DNA from: Lachnoclostridium sp.
GTDB lineage: Bacteria > Bacillota > Clostridia > Lachnospirales > Lachnospiraceae
Length of the DNA: 57,732 bases
NCBI GenBank assembly: GCA_021770065.1
Contig: JAETRR010000025.1
Coordinates: forward strand, 1 to 57,732
Reading direction: 5' to 3'
The translations under genes were made by a program, and so were the position numbers. This document shows, in pieces, positions 37,293 through 44,939 of the stretch. Under the pieces are notes generated by a model that saw nothing but the letters and a program-made list of their open reading frames with translations, was not told the origin of the DNA and did no database searches. Each line of letters begins with the position of its first letter. Within the stretch, counting starts at the first letter, position 1.

Positions 37293-38573
37293 ATGAGAAA
37301 TAAATTAGTTCTCTGGCTTGGAATTTCACTTGTCTGTTTCACGGCTTTCGTACTGTCAGTCAAGGCGGCGGAAAAAGAAACGGTGTCCTTATCCAATGTG
37401 GACGGACGGATCGAGGCAACCCTGGAGCTGCCCGTCGAGGAAGACGAAAACGGAGGATTTACTCCTCCGGATGAGGTAGTGGCCCTGCAGCTCAGCTTTC
37501 AGATTTCGGGGCAGGGAAGCATCGGGAAGGATGACGTTTTTTTTACCTTTGACGGTGGTCTGCCCCAGGGAGCAGTCAAGGAGTATCGTTATCAGGAGGA
37601 CACAGGAGTTTTAAATATCTATATTTCCGGCAGGGAGAATATTTACAGCAGCAAGAATATTTCTCTGGGTAAGGTGAGTGTAAATTCTGACGAAAAGGCT
37701 GTCGTCAGGGTGATAAAGAACAGTTTTAAGACGGTCAACAAAGCTCATGGCATGTATGAGGGCGAGGTCAATACCGGAGACGGGGGGCAGACTGTGAATA
37801 ACGGCAGCGGCGGAAATAATAATGGAAATAACAATGGAGACAGCAGCGGCGATGATGACGTGGGCGAGGTTATGAGGCCTCCGGAAGAGCCCGGAAAACC
37901 GGATGAAGAAAGCGGCGGAGAAAATTCCGGGGGAGAAATTTTTCCGGCCGGAGAACAGGACGGAAAAGAAGACGGGTACAGGCCTTCAGCAGGAACCACC
38001 GGCAGCGCAGAAAAGATACTGAACGCGGCGCTGAGCAAAGCGGCGAGGCATGGTGTTCCTGTATCGGATACGGAGTCCGGGGATGAGACCGAACACGCAG
38101 ATGATCGGGATACAGAAGAAGATTCGGGGAATGCTCCTCCTCCGATTCCGGATGATTCCCTGTGGGAAGACGGGGCGAAACTCTGGCGAGAAAAGACCGG
38201 AGCCATAGGTATGGATGTGTGGACAAAGATTTTCTTCGGGCTTTTTGCAGGTTCCGCAGCCGCCGCAGGAGGAATCGGCATCAGCATGGCGGTAAGGACT
38301 TCCTCAAAACACAGCCGGCGGAAAAGACGGCGCACCCGGGCAGGGAGAAGTGCATACACCCAGGCAAGACCGCGGCCGCAGGCTCTGCCCGCGCGAAGTA
38401 AACAGGCAGGAAAGGGAAAGCGTGCGGGAACTGCCGGACAGTCTGCCCGGACAAAGCACGCGCAGAAAGGCCGGACAACAGGCAAAGCCCAAAGCAGCCG
38501 GAACAGTCATGGACAGCCGGTATGGAAGGATAACAAAAAGCCGTATGTCAGAAAAAAGAGAAAGATAGGCTGA
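37293..38573 (+). CDS. Membrane-anchored protein with cohesin-like domain
   Basis: 426 residues, GGGAGG upstream. A signal peptide (1-25) precedes an all-beta domain at ~28-150 with cohesin-like features (VVALQLSFQISG, VFFTFD, YRYQEDTGVLNIYISG, ISLGKVSV). A low-complexity Asn/Gly/Asp/Glu/Pro region runs ~160-300. One membrane helix at ~310-334 (FFGLFAGSAAAAGGIGISMAV) is followed by a strongly basic ~90-residue tail that should be cytoplasmic. This is a type I membrane topology presenting the domain outside. Directly upstream is a secreted peptidase with a dockerin-like domain, so a scaffold role is plausible. Cohesin assignment is by eye and moderate. The lipoprotein gene starts 5 bases after its stop. 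Confidence 0.75.
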   Translation: MRNKLVLWLGISLVCFTAFVLSVKAAEKETVSLSNVDGRIEATLELPVEEDENGGFTPPDEVVALQLSFQISGQGSIGKDDVFFTFDGGLPQGAVKEYRYQEDTGVLNIYISGRENIYSSKNISLGKVSVNSDEKAVVRVIKNSFKTVNKAHGMYEGEVNTGDGGQTVNNGSGGNNNGNNNGDSSGDDDVGEVMRPPEEPGKPDEESGGENSGGEIFPAGEQDGKEDGYRPSAGTTGSAEKILNAALSKAARHGVPVSDTESGDETEHADDRDTEEDSGNAPPPIPDDSLWEDGAKLWREKTGAIGMDVWTKIFFGLFAGSAAAAGGIGISMAVRTSSKHSRRKRRRTRAGRSAYTQARPRPQALPARSKQAGKGKRAGTAGQSARTKHAQKGRTTGKAQSSRNSHGQPVWKDNKKPYVRKKRKIG

Positions 38574-38577
38574 GGAT

Positions 38578-39771
38578 ATGAAAAGATTAAGGAAAATAGG
38601 AATTCTGGCGGCCTGCGGCCTGGTGTTTTTGACAGGATGCGGGAAAGAGCAGAAGGAGCAGCCGGGGACAGCCCGGCAGGAAGAGCAGGAGAGCACAGAG
38701 ATAAGAAAAGAAGAACCGGAAAATAATCCGGAGAGTGAAGAACAGAAGCAGGAAACGATAAACCGGGAGCTGACAAATAAGGAGCTGCAGGCATTTACTG
38801 CATGGATCAATGAAGGAAGTAATTACGGAAACTACGGTTTCCTGCTTTCCGAATATACACGGCCTCAGGATGTGGATCTGGATCAGGCGTTTTATACGGG
38901 TGCCGGAGTAGAGACAACACAGTTGACCGGAGAGGAAGAAAAAGCGTATCTGGAAATTACCGGGGAGGAAGAGATTTATACGGATTGTACCAGGCTGACA
39001 ACCGGCCAGCTTAATGAGGTATTGGAGAAAAAGCTGGGCCTTACTCTGGAGGATATGACTCATAAGCTTACATGGGTCTATCTTCCGGATACCGACGCAT
39101 GGGTCTGGCAGCATGGCGATACCAATTATATGAACTTTACATGTGTCAGCGGAAGACAGATAAGCGGGGACACCTATGAACTGGAATGCGTGCCGGGGGA
39201 CGAGAATTATGAGCCGCCTATTCCCTCCTGCAGGCTTACCCTGCAGAGGCATGAAGATGATTACCGGTTTCTGTCCAACATCTATACGGCGGGCGTGAAG
39301 TATTCCAAGGAGATCTGGAAAATCGAGGATCAAAGCTTCAATGTAGACTTGGGGGCCCCCTGGGGTGATGTGTATTTTGTGTCCTATGCACCGGATAAAA
39401 GCGCCTATGGAAATCTGGACGTAACCTTCAGTATCATAAAGCCCGGTGACGGTGCAGAGCTTTTTGCACTTCCGGCTGTGTCTGAGGATAATTATCTGAC
39501 AAATGAAGTCTTCAGCCAAATCCAGGCAGTCAGCTTCAAAGACTACAATGGGGACGGAAATACGGATATTATCATTATCGTAGAATACCAGCTGAATATA
39601 CACTCGGACGAAGGTGACAAACGTCAGGAGGTGCGTCTCTATCGAAGCAGGCCGGAAGAAGGAGATTTCGTGCTGGATATGGACAGGATGGATTACCTGA
39701 ATATGAATGGGTATAACGACAGAATTGAATCTGTTATGGAGCATATAGGCGACGTGGAGATGACGGAATAA
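38578..39771 (+). CDS. Putative lipoprotein
   Basis: 397 residues with a lipoprotein signal (LTGC, Cys near 21) and an acidic Glu/Gln/Pro linker to ~65. A large soluble domain follows and ends with a DYNGDGNTDIIIIVE calcium-loop/FG-GAP-like segment. It is translated right after the cohesin-like gene and ends before a terminator, completing a three-gene unit with the M60 peptidase. It may bind substrate or help assembly at the cell surface. No named family recognised. Its C-terminal calcium-loop type resembles that of the lipoprotein at 3452-4300, but the proteins are otherwise different. Confidence 0.8.
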   Translation: MKRLRKIGILAACGLVFLTGCGKEQKEQPGTARQEEQESTEIRKEEPENNPESEEQKQETINRELTNKELQAFTAWINEGSNYGNYGFLLSEYTRPQDVDLDQAFYTGAGVETTQLTGEEEKAYLEITGEEEIYTDCTRLTTGQLNEVLEKKLGLTLEDMTHKLTWVYLPDTDAWVWQHGDTNYMNFTCVSGRQISGDTYELECVPGDENYEPPIPSCRLTLQRHEDDYRFLSNIYTAGVKYSKEIWKIEDQSFNVDLGAPWGDVYFVSYAPDKSAYGNLDVTFSIIKPGDGAELFALPAVSEDNYLTNEVFSQIQAVSFKDYNGDGNTDIIIIVEYQLNIHSDEGDKRQEVRLYRSRPEEGDFVLDMDRMDYLNMNGYNDRIESVMEHIGDVEMTE

Positions 39772-39802
39772 CCAAAACAGACACGGATGATGAATACAAG
39801 AG

Positions 39803-39843
39803 GCGGGGCTGCCGCAATAAGTCGGCAGCCCCGCTCCTGTTTG
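39803..39843. terminator. Strong hairpin between convergent genes
   Basis: GCGGGGCTGCCG (39803-39814) pairs perfectly with CGGCAGCCCCGC (39823-39834). The following tract TCCTGTTTG is only moderately T-rich. It probably ends the plus-strand M60 operon and may also serve the converging kbaZ gene. Confidence 0.75.
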
Positions 39844-39901
39844 TAAATCTGCGTATATGCGGCACAACAGAATTAAAAGCAATACATATTATATTTACTG
39901 C

Positions 39902-41197
39902 TTATTGTGCCACGGCATATTCATAATCCAGCATAAAGAATGTGACGCCGTCCAGAGCCAGTTCCTTGGGATCCAGAGGAAGGATACCGTCGCGGACCTT
40001 GGCATATGTAACGGGCATATACTGATGCAGCATATTCATAGGAATGGGGTACTCCCTCAGGTTGGCAAACAGCTTATCAATGGCTGCCGTCACCTCCGGC
40101 TGGCCGATGTAGTAACGGGCACGGTCGGAGAAGCTGTACTTTCTTGCCAGAGCCAGCTGTCTGTCGTCTCCGTGATAGTGCTTCTGCCAGTTGCCGGGCT
40201 GAGCCAGCATCACCTGCTCCAGCGTCTCGATAAAGTCAGCGCGCTTTTCCTCCGGAACCAGTTCTTTTTCCATAAAACTCAAGGCAAACAGGGCCTCTCT
40301 AAGACCATAGGTCAGAGCCGGCCCTACTTTCAAAATGGCAATTCCGTCCTGAACCATGTTCTTTAAGCACTCCGGGCTCTGGTAATCGGTGGAGTGGCCT
40401 TCAAAGCAGACTTCCGGATATTCGTTCAGTGCCGCGCAAAGTTTTGCTGCGGCATCATGGCTGTATAAGAATACTTGATCATCGCCGAATTCAACGCCGG
40501 GCTGGACAACAACAGCCACGACATCTTTCCATCCGTCGCCTGCACCGGCTTCCTCAAAGATGCGCTTGTAGGCAGCAACCGTATCCTGGAAGGCGGCAGG
40601 GCTTGTTACGGCCAGGCTGTCCTCCGCTTCCTGGGCGCCGCCCGGAATCGGAACCTCGCTTCCTATGATAAAGACGGGGCGCATGGCATCGGGTTTCTCG
40701 GCCTTCAGTTCTTCGTAGCCTTTCATGGATGCCTTGTAAAGTTCAGCGCCCCGGCGCGCGATGGTTTCCGTGGAGAGAAGTCCTTCCGGATCGTCGGCTA
40801 CTTTCATGCTGGTATCCAGATGAATCTTGGTAAACCCGGCACGGGCATACTGATATACCAGCTCTATGGATTTTTCCATGGCCTCCTTTTCGGGAAGGTT
40901 CTGCCAGGTGAGGGGGCCTAAGTGATCGCCGCCCAGAATGATCAGATTCTCCGGAACGTCAAACTCCTCTGCCATTTTCTGTATCATCTCATAGAAATCT
41001 TTGGGAACCATTCCCGTATATCCCCCATACTGGTTTACCTGGTTGGCGGTTGCCTCAATCAGAACCGGGGTGTTTAAAAGTTTTGCCCGTCTTAAGATAA
41101 TCTCAAGTACCAGCGGGTTTGCCGTGCAGTAGGAGGGAATGCCGCATTTCTTTCCCTGTCTGCGCTGTTCCATCATTTCTTGAATCGGATGTTTCAT
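39902..41197 (-). CDS. kbaZ: Tagatose-1,6-bisphosphate aldolase accessory subunit (KbaZ/GatZ)
   Basis: 431 residues. The start MKHPIQEMMEQRRQG at 41197 lies behind GGAGG; a longer frame upstream runs through a repeat element and is not coding. Sequence features such as GIPSYCTANPLVLE, EATANQVNQYGGYTGM and GGDHLGP are typical of the non-catalytic GatZ/KbaZ subunit, which stabilises the class II tagatose-bisphosphate aldolase in galactitol and N-acetylgalactosamine breakdown. The catalytic partner (KbaY/GatY) is not adjacent; the class II aldolase at 53175-54113 is the only candidate in the window. Confidence 0.9.
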   Translation of the reverse strand: MKHPIQEMMEQRRQGKKCGIPSYCTANPLVLEIILRRAKLLNTPVLIEATANQVNQYGGYTGMVPKDFYEMIQKMAEEFDVPENLIILGGDHLGPLTWQNLPEKEAMEKSIELVYQYARAGFTKIHLDTSMKVADDPEGLLSTETIARRGAELYKASMKGYEELKAEKPDAMRPVFIIGSEVPIPGGAQEAEDSLAVTSPAAFQDTVAAYKRIFEEAGAGDGWKDVVAVVVQPGVEFGDDQVFLYSHDAAAKLCAALNEYPEVCFEGHSTDYQSPECLKNMVQDGIAILKVGPALTYGLREALFALSFMEKELVPEEKRADFIETLEQVMLAQPGNWQKHYHGDDRQLALARKYSFSDRARYYIGQPEVTAAIDKLFANLREYPIPMNMLHQYMPVTYAKVRDGILPLDPKELALDGVTFFMLDYEYAVAQ

Positions 41198-41214
41198 AAT
41201 TATTGTTCCTCCAT

Positions 41215-41337
41215 TATTAGTTCCGTTGTCCCTCATCCAATGCGCAGTCAACGGAGATGAATTTTCAGCCACAGAAACATGTGTCAGAAAATCCATCTGG
41301 GCATTGAATGAGGAACAACTGGTATTAGTTCCGTTGT
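41215..41337. repeat. Long hairpin element flanked by 15-base direct repeats
   Basis: TATTAGTTCCGTTGT occurs at 41215-41229 and 41323-41337. Between them, 41225-41247 pairs with 41297-41319 (20 of 23 positions). A second stem (AGATGAATTTTC.. / ..GAAAATCCATCT) continues inward, so nearly the whole ~95 bases fold into one long stem. It lies between nagA and kbaZ. It resembles a small non-autonomous mobile repeat or a processing hairpin. Confidence 0.75.
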
Positions 41338-41350
41338 TTCCGGTTCTTAT

Positions 41351-42490
41351 TTATAGCTGCGCTCTGCCCATGCAGTAGGTCTGGTGCACTTTGTAATCCG
41401 GTTCCAGAACGACCAGATCCGCATCCATGCCTACACCGATGCGTCCCTTGCGGTCATCTGCGCCGATGCACCGGGCCGGATTGATGGTGCAGGAATTGAT
41501 TGCGTAGTTAAAGGGAACCATGGCTTCTTCCACCAGAATCCTTAGTCCGTCATTCAGACGCAGAGTGGAACCGGCCAGTCCGCCGGTAGAGGTTAAATGA
41601 GCGCTGCCGTCGGGATAAATCTCGATCTCGTTGCCGCCGAAGATATAACGGCTTCCGGCCGGAGAGCCTTTTGCCATTAGGGCATCGGAGATCATAATGG
41701 AATAATCCGGCCCCTTGGACATAAAGTAATTGTTCAGGGCAGCCGTGGTAGAGTGGTTGCCGTCACAGATGATTTCCCCGTACATAGTGCGGATGCGGTA
41801 AGCGGCGCCTACCAGGCCGTTTGCCCGGTGGTTAAAGGGTGTCATACCGTTGTAAACATGCGTCATGGAGCGGGCACCGTGGGCATAAGCCATAACAGCC
41901 TGCTCATAGGTGGCGGCAGAATGACCGATACTTACTGTTACGCCGTTTTCCGTGAGATAATGGGTAAGGGCAAAGTCCTCGTCTGTTTCAGTAGCCATGG
42001 TGATATAACGGATATGGCCCTTTGCAGCCTCCTGGTAGCGCCGGAACTGTTCAACAGTCGGTTTCACAATGTGCTGTTCCGGCTGGGCGCCCTTGTATAC
42101 CATGTCAAGATAAGGCCCTTCAAAATGAATGCCCAGAATTTCGGCGCCTTCGTAACCGTCCTCCATAACCCTGGCCACATTTGCCACGGCTTTGGTCAGT
42201 ACCTCTTCGCTCTGGGTAATGGTGGTGGCGAGAAAAGCGGTTACGCCTTCATCCACTACATTTCTGGTCCAGTTACGCAAGCCGTCTTCATTGGCATCGT
42301 TGGTGTCAAAGCCGTAAGCGCCGTGGCAGTGGATATCTAAAAAGCCGGGGACAATGCGCAGATCATTGTAATCTGTATCTGCCGTCCGGCTGCCGTAGGG
42401 AAGGATGTCCGAGATCCTGCCGTCCTTTACCTCGAGCATTGCAGGTACAAATTGATCTGCAATCCATATTTTTTTACTTTGAATCAGCAT
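41351..42490 (-). CDS. nagA: N-acetylglucosamine-6-phosphate deacetylase
   Basis: 379 residues, start at 42490 with AGGAGGG upstream. An amidohydrolase with metal-binding D-I-H-C-H-G, then HFEGPY, GHSAAT, HVYNGM and an active-site Asp region (ISDALMAKG). It removes acetate from GlcNAc-6-phosphate, or GalNAc-6-phosphate when it acts as AgaA, in the cytoplasm. Divergent from agaS and followed by kbaZ, so GalNAc-6-phosphate may be the main substrate here (inference). A TATAAT-like -10 box reads at 42541-42536 on this strand. Confidence 0.93.
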   Translation of the reverse strand: MLIQSKKIWIADQFVPAMLEVKDGRISDILPYGSRTADTDYNDLRIVPGFLDIHCHGAYGFDTNDANEDGLRNWTRNVVDEGVTAFLATTITQSEEVLTKAVANVARVMEDGYEGAEILGIHFEGPYLDMVYKGAQPEQHIVKPTVEQFRRYQEAAKGHIRYITMATETDEDFALTHYLTENGVTVSIGHSAATYEQAVMAYAHGARSMTHVYNGMTPFNHRANGLVGAAYRIRTMYGEIICDGNHSTTAALNNYFMSKGPDYSIMISDALMAKGSPAGSRYIFGGNEIEIYPDGSAHLTSTGGLAGSTLRLNDGLRILVEEAMVPFNYAINSCTINPARCIGADDRKGRIGVGMDADLVVLEPDYKVHQTYCMGRAQL

Positions 42491-42604
42491 GAAAACCCTC
42501 CTGTCTGAAAAATTTATATAATATTATGATACCTTATTATAGCACCGAATAACAGGATTAAGTTGTATTTTTTAAGCTAATCATTATTAGTTTTAGTAGT
42601 TCTA

Positions 42605-42634
42605 TTGTTTTTTACGAATTTCCTGGGTTATAAT
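42605..42634 (+). promoter_or_regulatory. Probable agaS promoter
   Basis: TATAAT at 42629-42634 with TTGTTT at 42605-42610, spacing 18. It lies in the 197-base divergent spacer between nagA and agaS, about 55 bases before the agaS start. TTAGTAGT just upstream (42593-42600) recurs inverted before the first PTS IIB gene (46245-46252). Confidence 0.55.
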
Positions 42635-42687
42635 CGAGACATACTATGATGTGCCACACAGTTAAAACTGAAAAGGAGGTTTTTTAA

Positions 42688-43866
42688 ATGAGCATATTTG
42701 GCATTTCTTCAGAGAAGATGAAGGAGACGTCTTCCGTGTTTACCTTAACGGAGATTCATCAGCAGCCTTCCACATGGAAGAAGACCTGTGCACAGATTGC
42801 GGCCTGCAGGGAAGAGCTCCAGGCATTTCTTGACCAGGTATTGAAGGCGGAGGATTTTGACATTGTCCTCACGGGAGCGGGAACAAGTGAATTTGTAGGC
42901 AACTCCTTATACCAGGCATTGAACGGAAGATATGGCTATAAGGTAAAATCCTACGCCACCACGGATATCGTACCCTCACCGGAGGATTTCCTTTCCAGAA
43001 CAAAGCCTACGATTCTGGTAAGCTTTGGACGTTCCGGCAACTCACCGGAGTCCATCGGAGCCGTGGAAGCGGCAGAGGTTGTATGCCAGAACCTCTATCA
43101 TCTTTTTGTAACCTGTAATCACGAGGGCAGCCTTTCCAAGATGGCAGAAGGCAGAGAGCACTGCTTTGCTCTGAATCTCACGCCGGAGACCCACGACCAG
43201 TCCTTCGCCATGACCTCAAGCTTCTCCAATATGTACATGGCAACTTATCTGGCCTTCAATCTGGATCGCCTGGATGAGATTACGGCAGAGATTGATAAGG
43301 TATGTGCGGCCGGAACCCGTTTCCTGGAAGAGAATTTCGTTCTTGCGCAGCAGATCGTGGACGGATTTGACTTCAACCGCATCGTATATCTGGGCAATGT
43401 GGCCTTAAAGGGCGTTTCCCAGGAATCTGCTTTGAAAATGCTGGAGCTGACAGCCGGACAGGTGGCTACCATGTATGATTCGCCTCTGGGCTTCCGTCAT
43501 GGCCCCAAATCCATTATTGATGACAGAACCCTGACTGTTGTTTATCTGAGCGATGACGAATACCGCCGGAAATATGAGCTTGATCTGATCAAAGAGATGA
43601 GTCCCCAGAGAAAGAAAAACCGCATAGCTGCAGTAATGAACATGCCCTGTGAGGAAGCAAAGGGCCTTGTAGACTATACGGTAGAGTTTGGTGTGGGACA
43701 GCCCATGGAAAATGTACTTCTCGGCTTTGGTTTTATCCTGTTTGCACAGACACTGGCCGTGCTGAAATCCCTGTCCCTGGGGATCACGCCGGATAACCCC
43801 TGTCCCACAGGAGAGGTAAACCGGGTAGTGAAGGGCGTAACCCTGTATCCGTATACATTAAAATAA
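42688..43866 (+). CDS. agaS: AgaS-type sugar isomerase/deaminase (SIS domain)
   Basis: 392 residues with AAAAGGAGG upstream. Two SIS domains; TGAGTSEFVGNSL and SFGRSGNSPESIGA bind the phosphosugar, and SPLGFRHGPKSII is the conserved late block. AgaS converts galactosamine-6-phosphate to tagatose-6-phosphate plus ammonia. In this locus it connects NagA-type deacetylation to the KbaZ/class II aldolase step. A tagatose-6-phosphate kinase is not in the window. Confidence 0.9.
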   Translation: MSIFGISSEKMKETSSVFTLTEIHQQPSTWKKTCAQIAACREELQAFLDQVLKAEDFDIVLTGAGTSEFVGNSLYQALNGRYGYKVKSYATTDIVPSPEDFLSRTKPTILVSFGRSGNSPESIGAVEAAEVVCQNLYHLFVTCNHEGSLSKMAEGREHCFALNLTPETHDQSFAMTSSFSNMYMATYLAFNLDRLDEITAEIDKVCAAGTRFLEENFVLAQQIVDGFDFNRIVYLGNVALKGVSQESALKMLELTAGQVATMYDSPLGFRHGPKSIIDDRTLTVVYLSDDEYRRKYELDLIKEMSPQRKKNRIAAVMNMPCEEAKGLVDYTVEFGVGQPMENVLLGFGFILFAQTLAVLKSLSLGITPDNPCPTGEVNRVVKGVTLYPYTLK

Positions 43867-43931
43867 AATCGGAACTGGAATAGTACAGCTAAGAAATGAC
43901 AAGTATTTATTTAGAAATATTATTGCTGGAC

Positions 43932-44052
43932 GGTAAAGTCGCAAAGGCGCACGAGAGGAACTTTCATGAGTGCCTTTCGAATGAAAGTTTCTCTCAATAC
44001 CAGTGTGTCGAAGCGACTTTACCCTTTAGTGCTGTCGCGCAGCGACTTAGAA
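43932..44052. repeat. Nested inverted-repeat element with 40-base repeat copy 2
   Basis: Outer arms GGTAAAGTCGC (43932-43942) and GCGACTTTACC (44013-44023) are perfect complements. Inner arms GAGAGGAACTTTCAT (43953-43967) and ATGAAAGTTTCTCTC (43981-43995) pair except at one position. Its right end (44013-44052) is the partner of the repeat at 18702-18741. It fills the spacer between agaS and the PTS IIA gene. An open frame across it (43896-44129) is not a credible gene. Confidence 0.8.
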
Positions 44053-44067
44053 TAGGAGGACTAAAAG

Positions 44068-44502
44068 ATGGTAGGTTTATTGATTACCGGACACGGCCAT
44101 TTTGCAACGGGACTCGGCTCGAGTCTTAAGCTGATTACCGGCAATACGGAGAATATTGCATATGTTGATTTTGAGGCGGATCATTCCACCGATACACTGA
44201 CAGAGAATCTGAATAAAGCATTTGACGAGCTGAAAGGCTGCGACGGTGTGCTGGTTCTCTCTGATCTGGCAGGCGGTTCGCCTTTCAAATGTGCTGTGGA
44301 GTGCAAATTTGCCCGTCCGGATCAGGCCATTGAGGTCATAGCAGGCTCCAATCTTCCCATGCTGATTGAGGGGTCTATGATGATGGGCGCATTTGATTCC
44401 CCCCTTGATATGGCAGAGTCACTGATTCCCACAGGGAAGGACTATATCATTCGGTTTGAGCTTGCGGCCCATGAGGACAATGCGGAAGAGGACGGAATTT
44501 AA
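44068..44502 (+). CDS. Mannose-family PTS EIIA (AgaF-like)
   Basis: 144 residues with AGGAGG upstream. The N-terminal GLLITGHGHFATG contains the phosphorylated His, followed by the SDLAGGSPFKCAV block typical of ManX/AgaF EIIA domains. It passes phosphate from HPr to the IIB proteins encoded further down. It is the only EIIA among two complete IIB-IIC-IID sets, so it probably serves both. The next gene begins at once after its stop. Confidence 0.92.
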   Translation: MVGLLITGHGHFATGLGSSLKLITGNTENIAYVDFEADHSTDTLTENLNKAFDELKGCDGVLVLSDLAGGSPFKCAVECKFARPDQAIEVIAGSNLPMLIEGSMMMGAFDSPLDMAESLIPTGKDYIIRFELAAHEDNAEEDGI

Positions 44503-44793
44503 ATGATGAGTATAAACTGGGCAGTAATCGGATGGACCTGCATTACTCTGGCGGTTATAATGGGAGTCATCGGACTCATTCTCAGTTTTATTTCTGCCAG
44601 GAATATGCGTAAGCGCAGAGAGGTTCTGGGAGAGCTCCATACGGGACTGAAAGTCGGAAGCAGGATTATGTTTGCCGGAGGGATTTACGGAAAGGTGGTA
44701 GGCATAGAGGAAGAAACCGTAAACGTGGAGGTGGCCAAGGGGACGGTCATTCAGATTTCCCGGTATGCAATTCAGGCGTTGGCTGATTCATAG
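44503..44793 (+). CDS. YajC-like membrane protein in a PTS operon
   Basis: 96 residues. One N-terminal membrane helix (residues ~8-30) is followed by a basic segment and a small domain with LKVGSRIMFAGGIYGKVVGIEEE, the signature of YajC-family proteins. True YajC partners SecDF. A YajC-like gene is also known in some mannose-family PTS operons of Firmicutes, so this copy probably has a transport-related role. ATG 44503 or 44506; translation is likely coupled to the EIIA stop. Confidence 0.85.
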   Translation: MMSINWAVIGWTCITLAVIMGVIGLILSFISARNMRKRREVLGELHTGLKVGSRIMFAGGIYGKVVGIEEETVNVEVAKGTVIQISRYAIQALADS

Positions 44794-44822
44794 ATACTTC
44801 ATAACAATCAAATGTGAAAACA

Positions 44823-44873
44823 CATAAGAACCGCGGTCCGGGAGATGGATGCTCTCCGACTGCGGTTCTTATG
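44823..44873. terminator. Hairpin between convergent YajC-like and araC genes
   Basis: CATAAGAACCGC (44823-44834) pairs perfectly with GCGGTTCTTATG (44862-44873), with an inner GGAGA/TCTCC stem. It is followed by CACTCTTAAAAAT. The position between converging genes supports termination in one or both directions, though the T-run is weak. Confidence 0.65.
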
Positions 44874-44939
44874 CACTCTTAAAAATATTCCGGGCAGACA
44901 GGGCAGATGTTCTCTTTTCTGCCGGGGACATGCAGCGTT

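Noticed and set aside
38587..39882. 431-codon open frame on the minus strand
   Set aside because: Antisense of the lipoprotein gene, whose signal peptide, lipobox and tight operon spacing are much stronger evidence.
41198..41296. N-terminal extension of kbaZ by 33 codons
   Set aside because: The extension reads through the hairpin element and has no ribosome site; GGAGG precedes the start at 41197.
43896..44129. 77-codon open frame on the plus strand
   Set aside because: Runs across a nested inverted-repeat element and into the PTS IIA gene in another frame; no ribosome site.
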